A stretch of DNA of 64,000 nucleotides, from NCBI GenBank assembly GCA_951804985.1, contig OX638134.1, positions 80,455,679 to 80,519,678 of the forward strand, read 5' to 3'. Shown in pieces: positions 47,891 through 59,897 of the stretch (its first letter is position 1; each line of letters begins with the position of its first letter). The stretch comes from Dryomyza anilis (lineage: Eukaryota > Arthropoda > Insecta > Diptera > Dryomyzidae). Below the pieces are notes generated by a model, which was not told the origin of the DNA, did no database searches, and worked only from the letters and a program-made list of their open reading frames with translations. The translations under genes were made by a program, and so were the position numbers.

Positions 47891-49782
47891 TTTACAAAAA
47901 TTTCAATTTTTTCTTGAAAACAAGCAAATTAAAATTACTCTGCTTTTATCTACTTTTAATTTCCTAAAATCTTTTTGCTTTAGTTTCCCCATCAAGTTGT
48001 CAGCACCCAAATTGCATTTGTCATTCGACAACTGCTTTTAATTTTCTACCTTTTAATTTCCTGCATATCCCAAAATCTAAACAATTTATGAAACTTACTG
48101 CCGAGCAGCGTTTCGTTGATTCCTGACACTTTCAAATACACTTTTCACTACTATGTCATCAGCTACAAGTTCATTTATTCAGTTCAGTTCAGTCACTCAG
48201 CCATGCATTTAGTACTTGCAACATATCACAGCCAATAGTAGCAGCAACATCACTACATTCATGTGTTGCTCACGTTTGGATTGTCGCCTGTCATTTCCTA
48301 AAAGCCCTGTCATTCACTTTAGAAAGCAACGCCATCAACTCCCCCATGTCCTTGTTTCTCTTTTACTTTTTTTTGTTGTCTCATTTCATTCTACGCTCAG
48401 CCGTTGTTGTTCATCTATGCTGCCAATCGAGCTGTCACGCTGATAACATAAAGATCACTGCTTGGTGCTGCCAGTGACACCTTTCGACGTGTAGCAGCAA
48501 CAGCAACAACAGCAGCAGCAGCAACTACCATCGGCAGCAACAGCCAAAGAAAACAACATGATTTCCATTAATACACAACATTTACAACAGTATTTCTTGG
48601 CGCTGTGCTCTGTTGTTCTTTTGGCTGCCATTACTGCTCCTGATGTCGCCATCGTTCGTGTGCCAGTTTTTTTTATTTTTCTTTCTCTACCATTCTTTTC
48701 CCATGTATTTTTATCACACTTGCATGAAAAAGCATCAGAATGCATGGCAAGAATGTCAGACGTTCAGAAATAATAAAAAGAATCAGTAGAATGTTTTTCT
48801 TGTTAGCAAAGAAAATTGATTTTCCATCGTTTTTACACCACATTTTTCTACTTTTTTTCTGCTTTTTTTCTACTTTTTTCTACATTTCCTACTACTTCTC
48901 TGGTTTCTTTTATAGTTGTCATTCCTTTCATTGTTATTAGGGGACGAGGCGCACACGTGAGTGATATTCACTTAGAAGATGTCAAGTTTTCTTTTTATTT
49001 ATCAATATTCCTTCTAATAAAGGTATTATTTTTGTGCTAAAGTTCGAAAAAATATTCAAAAAATAATAATATTTAGTATATATTTTTTAGTTTATATTTC
49101 ACCTAATTCATCGAAATGGTTGACATCTTTTTAATAAAGTTATACTCAATTGCATTATACTAAAAACTACAGTTTTTTTTATTTTATTATGTAATAAAAA
49201 TCAAGAAAATACCAAAAAATTCAAAAGTAAACTAATTCGTATAATTTTCCAATTTCCCTCCATATTATTCAAGCAATTGAGATATAAATAAAACTTTTAA
49301 CATACTTGAATCACAGCCTATAATCAAATTAATGATGTTTTTTGTTCGCAAATAAATGCAATTATCCTCCTATTATGCAGCATTTGGATTTAGATTTTGT
49401 CAACCCTCCCAATAACTTTGTGCCATAACATTTGAAAAGTTTAAAACTTTTTTTTGATGTTCCACATAAAACACACCAGCATCAAATATCAATCACGAGC
49501 TGTCAGCAACCGACCGAGGGAGGACAGGACAGTACTCGTATAAACTGGATATTATCAAGGCTCTGCAAATGGCAGGCATTAACAATTCATTGATGACAAC
49601 TTTTAGCCATTAAATTCAAAAGAAAAATAAACTTTATCCTCGGTGGCACCTTCTGTTAAATGCAGCATTAAATCGCGCCGCTCTAATATTTTGAAAAGAC
49701 AGACGGGCACTTTGAAATCATTATTAGATTAGAGCGGAGGACAGAATGTGTTTTTCTCGAAAAGGACTTGGGAATTGTTAGG
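47891..49782. other. Single-copy DNA with a higher-GC island and CAG run
   Basis: The stretch at 48,000-48,770 has balanced composition. It contains a cagcaacagcaacaacagc run at 48,490-48,545, a common feature of fly exons and introns. T-rich stretches follow at 48,840-48,900. Overlapping frames on both strands lack domains. The stretch at 49,480-49,740 is again more GC-rich. Confidence 0.4.
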
Positions 49783-52015
49783 GAATATACACTATAAATA
49801 TTATAGACAATTCTTTAGAATATATATTGTTATGTTTTTCAATTGAAATTTGTTAATATAAGTTGTATTGTACAGAGAAGACTTTTTTTTAGGGAAAAAT
49901 TATCCATGAGAAGAATTATTGGCTGGGGAAAATAGTCTCCTGGTAAAATTACATCAGATATGAATTATCTAGCTAAAATTTATTTTGACGAAGAATTGTT
50001 GGGAAATAATTGTTCGTAATCATAAATTCAATAGTACGGAATACTATTACTTTAATAGGGTCAAAACTATCAAAGTAATGGTACATTTGTCTTGGGAATT
50101 GTCTTTGGGGGAAGAATTGTCTTGGGTAAATTTGTCTAGCTAAAAATTATGTAGTAGGAATTGCCAGAGACTTAATTGTTCATATTCCTAAATTCAATAG
50201 TACGAAATATTATTACATTAATAGTGCACAACCTATTATCCTCGTGTAAGAAATGTGTCGGAAATGAATTGTCTCGGCAAAAACTGTTCTCATGGATAAT
50301 AGTATTAGGCATAAATTTTCCGGGGGGGAAATGTATGGTTAAGAACTTTTAGAGAATAACTGTCCATAACTGTAAATTCAATATTACCAAATACTATTAC
50401 TATAATAGAGTACAAACTATTAAAGTAATGGTATTTTTACTATTGCTACAGGAATTGTTTTGTGCGAAGAATTCTCAGAGGAAAAAATGTGAATAAATTG
50501 CCCGTAATCATAAATTCATTTGTACGAAATACAATTACTTTAATAGTGCACTAACTATTATTCGAATGAATGTTTCACGGGAATTAATTATATCGGTAAA
50601 ACTTGTCTCCTGGATAATAGTATCAGGTATAAATTGTCCGCATGAAGATTGTATGGGGAAGAATTTTAATTGAATCCATTACCATAAATACAAAAGTACC
50701 AAATACTATTACTTTAATAGAATATAAACTATTAAAATAATGTTATTTTTACAAATGTTTCAGGAATTCAGTGAGAAGCATTATGCGTGGAAAAAAATGT
50801 TTCGTGGTAGAATTGTCTCTGTGAAGATTGATATATGAAAGCATTGTCTTGGGGAAAAGTTGGCTCAGAAACAATTAAAAATGTGTCTGGGAAAAATTGT
50901 CAAAGGGAAGAATTATCAATGAAAATTGCATGTAAACATAAATTCAACAGTACAAATTTGTATTACTTAAATACATTATAAACTATTAAAGGAATGGTAT
51001 TTTTACTATTGTCTCGAGAATTGTTAAGGGGACGAATTTATTGGGGAAGAATGTTCTGACAAAAAAATGTTTTGGGAAATAATAGTCTGTTGGAAAAACT
51101 GTATACGAGTTGAATTGTCTGAACACAATTGTCCGAAGAAGTATTGTCGGCGAAGTATTATCCGACATCATAAATTCAATGGTATGAAATGCATTACTTC
51201 AATAGGACATAAACTATTAGAGTATCGATATTTTTATAATATTCGTTTTGGGGGAAACGAAACGTCCTGGGAAAAATGGTCGGGCGAAAATTGTCTCGAA
51301 AAAATAATGTCTACGGAAAGTAGTATCTCCAGAACAATTGTCTTGGAGACAATTACAATATTGATATTTTTAGAATATTCTTGAGAATTGTTTTGCGGAG
51401 CGATACGTCTTGGGAAAAATGATCGGGCGAAAAATGTTCTCGAAAAAATATTGTCTCGGGAAGGTATTGTCTGGAGAACAATTGTCTTGGAGACAATAAG
51501 AATTGATCTTAATCACAAATTCAATAATACAAAATACTATTAATTTAATATAATAAAAACTATTAACTGTTTTGTGGGAAAAATTGTCTAGATTTATTTT
51601 GCGGCTGAATTTTAACTATGAAGAAGTAGTTCTGGGAAGAACTTTCTCGAGATGGAATAGAATTGATGAAGAACAATGGATCGAAGTAAACTTAAACTTT
51701 AAAAAATAATTTAATCAGAAATGCAATAGTACGAAATGCAACTACTTGAATAGGACAAAAACTATAAAAATATTGGTATTTTTACTATTTTCTGCAAATT
51801 TAAATAGGGGGTGGGGTGGTGAACACTTGGTTTATGGAAAAGTGGTCGACGAATTGTCCGTGGAAGATATGACGTGGGAAATAACTATCTCAGGGAAGTA
51901 TTGTCTCGGTGAACAATAGTCGGGAATGAATTGGCAAATGGCCGATTAAAGAGTTTTCAGTACACTTCGAATTTAATAGGACACAAACTATCAAACTAAT
52001 GGTATTTTGTATTTC
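49783..52015. repeat. Degenerate long-unit tandem array (about 150-350 bp per unit)
   Basis: The string cataaattcaatagtacgaa, then tactattactttaatag and acaaactattaaagtaatgg, recurs near 50,022, 50,192, 50,374, 50,510, 50,681, 50,938, 51,169, 51,514 and 51,715. Between copies are runs of ggaagaattgtct/gggaaaaattgtctc words spaced about 15-20 bases. Divergence is high, so the array is old or fast-evolving. Some words resemble the interior of the CACCCAG MITE. There is no coding capacity. Confidence 0.75.
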
Positions 52016-53300
52016 TAAAATTTTATTTCCTTTTTTAACGTGTACGATCTGGTAGCATTAGAAAAAAAAATTAAGTGAATAAGAGAAAAAATAATGAAAT
52101 AAAATCACATAAGAAATCACAAAACAAGTTGATTAAATTTAAAGCAATTTGAAATCTAAACCTCGAGAGAGTAAAGGAAGAGAGTCGCGCTAAATCACAG
52201 AATATGTTGGCAGACATAGCAGCATATGGCTGAGTCCTTGTCTGAGTAAATAAAATAAAAAGGACGTGACATGCTATAAGCTCATGTGGCCAACAAGAAA
52301 AGCAGCAATAACAACAGTAACAGGATACGCGAAGGATACGCCTGGCAACGTGGCGCATTCATGCATTTTCGCAAGTGAGTAAACAGGAGCGTAATTGTAC
52401 GCGTTGGGGGGTGGTGCCCTACGCTGCAATATATTGTTGTTGTTGAAAAGAGGTCCTTAGAGATTTGTTTGACTCAGAGATGCTGCTGCTGCTGCCGCCG
52501 GCGTCGCAGAACCACCAGTTGCGTCGCAGAAACAGCTGTGTGAGTGAACTTATAAAAAGAGTAGCAAAAAAAGGAGACTAACACAAAGAGAGTCACAAAA
52601 ATATTGTGGATCCTGGAAAATTGCGCCCTCGCACTGCGCATCCTGTGGATGCCAACTGTCGAAGCTCTTGCCAAACTTGGCAGCACTTTGCGTTGGCACA
52701 TAAACAAAACTTCGCCAAAGTCACCGAGTCGACGATGTCAAAACAACAGCGCCAGGACTACGCGCAAAACAGTTCCTTTTGTCCTGCGAATCCTGTCGGT
52801 TGTCGTTTGTCGCGTGAGCAAAGCCCTCGAAACTTTAATAGCAGTCAACAAAAATACGTCTCCTTTGAAGTTGTGCAACTATAGTACGTAGCATCCTTTA
52901 AGGACTTTAAGTTCACCGAAGACAAACGTGCGATAAACCTGACCATAAAAGTTTTCGCTAGTTTTTGTGGTTTTTGGGTTTTCGTGGCTTTTTCATGTTT
53001 TTGTTTTAGTAATTTTTGCAAATTTTATTGGCCGTCTGGGTCATGTGTTTTGGCGCGCATCCTGCGGAGTATCATTTGTGTCGTGCGTCTCGCGTTTGAT
53101 TTGGCGCGTAACCAGACACTTTAATGGCGCTGATTTTATGTCTGTCGCTTTTTATGTCTTAGTCCTGCCTGGTCTGTGGGTTTGTGTGTTTAGTGTCCTT
53201 GGGCGCAATTGATAAGCAATTCGTTCGCTGTGAAGAATTTTTGAAATATTCAAGTGCTAAACATAAATAAGTGAAAGTTCGTAAAAATAAATAAAAATTT
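52016..53300. other. Single-copy, highest-GC island; candidate exon or regulatory region
   Basis: The stretch at 52,360-53,210 is the most GC-rich non-repetitive part (gctgctgctgccgccggcg, ttggcgcgcatcctgcggag). Two overlapping plus-strand frames of 95 and 92 codons occur at 52,604-52,891. One reads MDPGKLRPRTAHP at its start and contains SKQQRQDYAQN. I recognise no domain, and frames on both strands are similarly open. A 5' exon, promoter or enhancer is possible. Confidence 0.35.
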
Positions 53301-54951
53301 ATGACAAAAGTTGGCTCATTGAATTTTTATCTGCAACAAATAAATAAAAGAACGTTAAACTAACTTTTTATAACATTTGTATTTGGTGCGCGTGAAAATT
53401 GGCTGATATCATATAAAATAAATGAAGTTGTAAGTTTTTGAAAATGTTTTGAAAAGTTTTATTAGTTATTTTATCAGTTTAATTTTAAATTTCATGGACT
53501 TTTATTCATATTGGTTAAAATATGAAACTGACAACATTGTAAGAAAAATAAGCCTTGAAAAAAAATTTAGAATTTCTCAAAGTTTTGTTTATAAAATATA
53601 TTACAATCCACTTAGAAATATTTAGTCTTTTTCTGACAAATATTAAAATTTGAATTTACATACAGCAATAAAAATAAATGGAAATAACAAAATAAAGGTT
53701 TGAATCCACTGTTTCTAAAGCAGAATTTCAACGGCATTTTCAAAAATGTAATCTTCGATTTTCTAGTAATTATTGTTTTTTTTTTTGCAGTGCATTGAAA
53801 TCGTGCTTTAATCAATCAAAATTAAAAAAAAAAAAAACAAAATTGTAAAAAAAGATTTTAAAAAAATTGGAAGTTTAAATCGTACATCACTTTTCATTTT
53901 ATAATAAAAATTATTAATATTTTCAGTTATAAAGTATTCTTATAGAAAAAAAAATAGTAATGAAAATTTCCATACGAAACTTCTTCGGAAATTATTCCGA
54001 AATTATTCTGTGATTTATTTTGAAAAAATTATAAACTATAGGAAGAAAGTGTAAATCCACTAATAAAGTACAATGTCTCAGCTATTTTTTTAAAATATAA
54101 AAAAAAAATTTGTACGCAAAATTCGCTGAATTTTTGGAATTTATATTTGAACCTCAACATGCACTCTCATTTTTTGACCAGTCCAGATCGAACACTATTT
54201 AATTCATATCATTTGATCTAGCAAAAAGAATGTTCTAATTTTTTAAATATGGCTAGTTAAGATAAAATTCTACTTGCACAAAAAAAAATCAAATAAATTA
54301 ATTTATTTTTCTTCGAAATATTAATGTTTTAAACGTTGGAATGTACCGTCCTGAACTACAGAAATTGCAGCCACTTATGTGTTTTAGATGTTCTTTTTTG
54401 ATCAAATAATATTGTTTACATTTTTTTTTATATTTTGTGTAATATTTTGAATTTTTTTGGTCTATATCTTGAAAATTAATTTTTGTACGTTTTTAATCAA
54501 ATTTTTATATTGTAGCGCAGAAAACCTATCTTTGTCCAATGCCAAAAATATTAATTTATGTGTGCCTTTTAATAGAAATTTTTAAAGATAAAATAATGGA
54601 AAATTGAAAAAATGTGCTATATCTCCAAAACTAAAGACATTTAATAAAAATGCCAAAAATGTAATTAAGAATTGATTTTATACAACACCAAGCTGAGTAT
54701 TTGGCAGTGCTATGATACTGGTTTTATATAGCCTAAAGTTTTTGAGTTATAAAATTAATTAATTAATTTTTTTGGACTAAACTTCTACAGATTTATCAAG
54801 TGTTATTAGCCTAAATGTTGCGAGAGCAAAGATTTTATTAAACATAGATAATTTTAATATTTTTACTATTTGACGATAATTTTTGAATTGAATAAAATAA
54901 TTATAACTCAGAATATTACCAAAAGAAAAAAAAAACTTTTTTCAATATCAA
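53301..54951. other. AT-rich single-copy DNA
   Basis: There are many A/T runs. A T13 run followed by gcag at about 53,776-53,791 resembles a 3' splice site but has no supporting exon. Nothing else is recognised. Confidence 0.4.
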
Positions 54952-55160
54952 CACTCACAAAAAGGATACAATAAAATTAATAGTTTTTACTATTGAAATT
55001 TGTCAATAGGCTAAACTATTTATTCAATTAGTAAATCCTATTAAATATTACAAAATACTATACAATTATTTTTGAATATTTATGAAAACATTTATTTTGT
55101 TTTCATACCATTAAATCAATAACTGTGCTTTTGACAAATATTAAATATTATTTTTTTTAT
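54952..55160. mobile_element. Diverged relative of the CACCCAG MITE
   Basis: It starts cactcacaaaaaggatac and then follows the MITE's order of motifs: aatagtttttactattg, gtcaataggc, ttaaatattacaaaatac, catttattttgttttcatac and cattaaatcaataactgt. The right end is not recognisable. The relation is by motif order, with low identity. Confidence 0.4.
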
Positions 55161-55934
55161 TTATTAATTACTAATAAAATCAACTTTATTTAAATTTCAT
55201 CAATCGTTATTTTAAAACCATACCATTGCATTTCCCAAGACTTTCGATAGACATCAAAGATTTTCTATTTCAATAATGAGATGCAAAGGTAAAGAGCTTT
55301 TGCTATGACAATCGTCTGCAATCATTTACCAACAAATTTAAATACTTATCAGACTTACTTTGAAGATTTAAATAGTTGTAACCATGGTTATTATATTGGT
55401 GTACTTTGAATTATTTCTATTGAGATGACATAGAAGAAATAAAGTAGGTGATTTAAATTTTAATTGAATCTTATAAAATGGGTCTGGTACAATAAGTTTT
55501 AAATCTCCAATCTAAAAATACCAAAGGCAAAAGTTGTGTAGAAAAAAATGTCCAAACAAAAAACAAAAAAAATTAAATAAATAAAATGTCGAAATTAAAA
55601 ATGTCGCAGAAGCTTTTAGGGTTTTTTAAAAAATGGATATTAAAATTTCAATATTTTTCGGTTTCAAATTTAAAAAAAATGTGTAGGCAAAAAAAAAAAT
55701 TCTTTACGTTGACTTAGAAATATATAAACCATTTATCTGTTTTTGTAATTATTTTAATAATTTTGAATTCAAATTATTCAATAATAGGGGTCCCCTTTTC
55801 AACCTGCGTAAGTGTCGTATGTTGTGCATTTTGTGTAGCTGCGTATATCACGTAAGAAATTTGTATAGAAATTATAATACTCAACTCTACATAATACGCA
55901 ATTCAAATAAGCAAGATATGTAAGAGGTGTTTCT
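55161..55934. other. AT-rich sequence, nothing recognised
   Basis: No tandem structure or coding signal is seen. Confidence 0.45.
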
Positions 55935-56925
55935 TCCCTAGTAGAAAATTGGGTAGGGCCATGCTCATGAACTGATCATGCCATTATTTGAGATGATCGG
56001 GTTATGACGAGGCCCAAACGAGGAAACAAATCGGGGGCACGTTGTCCTTGTAACGCAGTACCCTGATCATGTACTCACCTCAGGCCATGATCAAACACTG
56101 ATCGGGTAATTCCTCATTTCATTATTTACTCGACCATTGCCTTGTCAGAGCCCGAGCATAAAAGTGTTTTCATTATTAAAACCCTACAAATACCCTATGA
56201 AATAAAATTCACTATTAAATGTAATACAGTGTATTTAATAAAAGAATTCTAAAAAAATAACATATTTAAATATATAAAAAATGGTATATAAGATTTATAA
56301 GAATATATCAATAAAATAAAATCAAATCAAATCAAATCAAATCAATCAAATCAAATTCATTTTTTGATTTACATATGAAAATTACAACATATATCAATTT
56401 ATGAAAAATAAATTAATCAGTCAATCTGTCATTTTGTTTCATATTCACATTATTGTTTTATTTACATTATTAATACGTCGCAAAAACTTTCCAAATATTA
56501 AAATGTTCATTAACCAAAGTTAAACGAAATTGAAATTCAAACATTTTAGCATTTGGCATTTTAGCATTTAGCATAAACTTTGCCATGACTAAACTAATTT
56601 CTGAAATTTTCGAACATGAAACTGATGCAAAATGAAATTGTGAAAAGCAGGCATAAAATTGGGTCACAATCTCGCCACGCTGACAGATAACATTTACTCG
56701 ACATATTTAGGGCTTTTCTCATTAAATCCCGATCATTACCCCATAGAAATCTCCTTATGAGGAACGACTAATGTTGATTTGCTCAGGACCATTTCCTGTA
56801 TCGATAATGTATGGTGAACATGATAAGAGCATGACAAGGCAATGACCATTTTTGCTCTAATAGGGCTTACCCGATAAAAACACGATCATTTCCTGATGGC
56901 GCATCGGGCAACTTTCCACTAGGGA
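55935..56925. mobile_element. TCCCTAGT TIR element, copy 2
   Basis: The left end tccctagtagaaaattg and right end caactttccactaggga are inverted repeats matching at 15 of 17 positions. The subterminal parts carry gatcatg, gatcgggttatgac, gacaaggcaatgacc and ctaatagggc words, shared with 1009-1145 and 3115-3200. The central part (56,160-56,690) is AT-rich, with a pentanucleotide microsatellite. No coding capacity and no clear target duplication are seen. Confidence 0.65.
56318..56357 (+). repeat. (AATCA)n microsatellite
   Basis: About seven copies of aatca with one shortened unit, inside the TCCCTAGT element. Confidence 0.85.
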
Positions 56926-57873
56926 TGTCATTACTTTACGAAATACGAGAGCTTCGCACATACGAGGAGAAATGTGAACCTCTAATATAAAGTTTTCTGT
57001 AATCTGTAAATACCATTGAATACTACAAAATACTTTATTTTTCGATGGAAATTTGTTGAACCAAAAATTATAAAATTAGGTTTGAGTTTTTAACAAAAAA
57101 ATAAATACTGTTATAGGACTTTTTCTGATAAATGCAAATATAACATATATTTCAAAAATTACTATTTTAATATCATTTCTAACCCCAATCCGAAGACTCA
57201 AAAAGTTACATATTCAGTAAACCTCAGACGCTCATACGTGTGAAGAAGTGCAATATCTATGGGTATTTTTGTTATAGAAATTTTTTTAAAATCACGTTTT
57301 GTAGAACAAATTCCTAAACCATTTTTTTTATATTTTTGGCATTTTTCTTTATATTCTAGTATAAAAGAGTCTCTGACGCTTTGTTCCAAGGTTATATTAA
57401 AATTAATTTAAAAATACTTTTTATTTAAAACGAAATATCGCGAAATTATATAATTTCGTATTGTTGCATTTTATTTAAAATTTAAAAGCACAAAGTCGAA
57501 AAATTGTTAGTAACAGATAATACCCAATTCGTATTAACCAAATGTACACGGATAGAAAAGATTTGTTTGAATTTGTTTGAATGTAATTAAAAAGTAATAC
57601 GAAATTACCATACATGTATTAGGAATGAAATGTAATTAAATTATAATCGAAATTGAATTTATTTTTGTTCACGTGTAAACATTATTATATTGTCCAGCAG
57701 AATCTGTCAAATTTACCATAAATATGTTACAATACCAACATAAAATTTTAATTGCATTTGAATAAACTATTTCTTGGCAATTTACTTGTTTCGAAACACC
57801 GAAAATGCTAATCAAATCTAAATACAACGTATGTTTGCAACGCTCGTCTTAATTCGATAATTTATCGACTGTC
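56926..57873. other. AT-rich sequence, nothing firmly recognised
   Basis: The stretch at 57,000-57,130 contains taccattgaatactacaaaa and related words reminiscent of the CACCCAG MITE interior, but no ends. The rest shows no structure. Confidence 0.35.
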
Positions 57874-58200
57874 GAAGTTGGCAACGTTGTGCAGCATTTT
57901 CTATCCTACGCATCTTTTGCCATCGTTTGAACATATTGATGTTTAAAAACAAACAAAAAATAAATTGGATTTTAATAAGTGTATTCTTGCAACATTCTTC
58001 TTGTATACGAAGTTGGCACTCGTTGAGCAGAATTTTCTACCTACGTCTCTTTTGTCGTCGTTTGATGTGTGTATAGGGTCATTTTAAACATACTGATGTT
58101 CGAAAAGAAACAAAAAATGAATTCTTGTATATAAAGTAGACACTCGTTGATCGGCATTTTCTGCGTACGTGTCTTTTGTTGTTCGTTGAGAAAATATGTT
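57874..58200 (+). repeat. Three-copy tandem repeat of about 130 bp
   Basis: The string gaagttggcactcgttgagc, then attttctacctacgtctctt and ttgtcgtcgtttga, starts at 57,874, 58,009 and 58,133 (offsets 135 and 124). A gatgttcgaaaagaaacaaa-type linker lies between copies. Copies are about 75-80% alike by eye. Confidence 0.8.
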
Positions 58201-58732
58201 CGCGTCGGTAATAATTTTGTTATTTGTAAATTAAATAAATATATAAACTGTGTTACAAAAAGTACAAATAGTAACAGAGTATAATATAGTGCAGTATATA
58301 ATTTCTGAAACTAATGTGAAAAAACCACAAATAAAAATCTGTGATTTTCAAACAGAAATTGGCATCTTTTTTTACAAAAATCTCCGTGAATTCCTTGCCT
58401 ACGCTATGTGCTGTACTGAGATCAACCGTAACTGTACCAAATATAAAGCGAGCCTGGATCGTCTGGTTAAAAAAACAACATTTTATTTTATTTTCAGTTT
58501 TTTTTTTCCAAAAATATTTAAATATGTTTCTATGCAAACATACTACTTTTTGTACTGAAACAACTGATATGTTTCACTGGAAACATATTTATATTCAGGT
58601 CGTTCAAAATCAAGTTTTAATTTGAACATATTTATGTTTCGGTTAAAATATTTATTTTGTTTGGATGTAGAAATTATTATATTTCCATGTTTTTTCTTGG
58701 CGAAATAATTCATATAACATAAATAATTCATA
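58201..58732. other. AT-rich single-copy DNA
   Basis: Open frames of about 100 codons exist on both strands at 58,250-58,560, but they overlap each other, lack domains and are probably chance. The words gtttctatgcaaacatac and catatttatgttt recur near 58,520-58,640. Confidence 0.4.
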
Positions 58733-58954
58733 CACCCAGAAAAAAAAATACTATATAAATAATAGTTTTTTACTATTAAAAATAGTCAATAGGACACATT
58801 ATTATTTTGATCGGAAAATACCATTAAATACTAGAAAATACCATGACATTGCCATTGAGTTTATATGAATATTTTTATTTTTTGTATACTATGAAATTAA
58901 TAAATGTCCTATTGATCAATTTTAATGGGATTTGAGGGAATTTTTTTCTGGGTG
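58733..58954 (+). mobile_element. CACCCAG MITE, copy 3
   Basis: The inverted ends are cacccagaaaaaaaaa and tttttttctgggtg, flanked by TA on both sides; 222 bases. It is nearly identical to copy 2 at 34,599-34,814, in the same orientation. Confidence 0.92.
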
Positions 58955-59235
58955 TATAACACAATATTTACACTAAAATTACAACAAAAATTGCTTAAAT
59001 TACGTTTCCCACTTTACCCCAGAAAATGATTCTTACTTTAACCCAATATCACAATTTGCACATAACTTAGCACCCACCATATAAACAATGTTAGATTATT
59101 TGAAAAACCAGTTTGTATTTCAAAAGATTTACAATATTCGATCATTTTAAACACCACCGGCACTCAAAAAAATTTTCAAAAACATTTTCTTTTCACTTGT
59201 TTTTGATGTGCAGTAAAAAAATATTAATTTGTTTA
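58955..59235. other. Spacer with CCCACTTTACCCCAG fragment
   Basis: The words cccactttaccccagaaa at about 59,008 and cttactttaacccaa nearby resemble the ends of the TAAAGTAGGAT element at 31,968-32,551. The same word recurs in direct orientation at about 59,990, beyond the next element. Confidence 0.35.
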
Positions 59236-59897
59236 CACACGGAGGGAAATAAATTTCTAAAAATCGAGAAGAATTCGGTTAGAAAGAAAAAAAAGTAAAA
59301 TTTGACTAATATCAATAAAATACTACTAAAATTCAAGAATTTATCATCTGGATATCAAGAAAGCAAATTACTTAGTTGTCAAAAAAGTAAACAAACTTTA
59401 TTCAACTCGATTTTCAGAAGTTAATTTATTGATTATTAAAAACCCAAAAAATACGCAAAATTGTTGCTGTATTCTTCGCAAATAGAACACGTACTTATGT
59501 ATTGTTGTTGTTTTCATCGATATTGCTCTGTCCGTATGCTTTGTTTTGCGAGGTCGCCATCTGTTTATTAGTCTGCTTGTCTGTCTATTGAATGTGACAA
59601 TGCAAGATCGGAAAACAACAACTATACGAACACGTGTTCATTAAATTTTGGGACTAATACAACAACAACATTTTTGATAACTAAGAAATTAATAACTGAA
59701 TTCAAGACTTATTCTACTTAGTTACTTTTTTGATACCCAAGAAATTAATAACTGAATCAAAGAATAATTCTACTTAGTTACTTTTTTGACAACTAAGAAA
59801 ATCCATTTCTTGAAATTAAGAATTTTTCGGTTTAGCTGTATATCACTCCGTATACTTCTTGATTCCTTCTGGATTTTAGAACTTTTTTCCCTCCGTG
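59236..59897. mobile_element. CACGGAGGG TIR element, copy 3
   Basis: The left end cacacggagggaaataaatt, then tctaaaaatc, and the right end gattttagaacttttttccc, then tccgtg, are inverted repeats flanked by TA. The internal units (aactaagaaattaataactg, ttattctacttagttac, ttttttgatacccaagaaat) match the other two copies. It is the shortest and cleanest copy. Confidence 0.82.

Noticed and set aside
53776..53792. 3' splice site (T run followed by gcag)
   Set aside because: T runs followed by AG are frequent in this sequence, and no open or conserved exon follows.
58250..58625. Overlapping ~100-codon frames on both strands
   Set aside because: Mutually overlapping frames on opposite strands with random-looking composition in AT-rich DNA.
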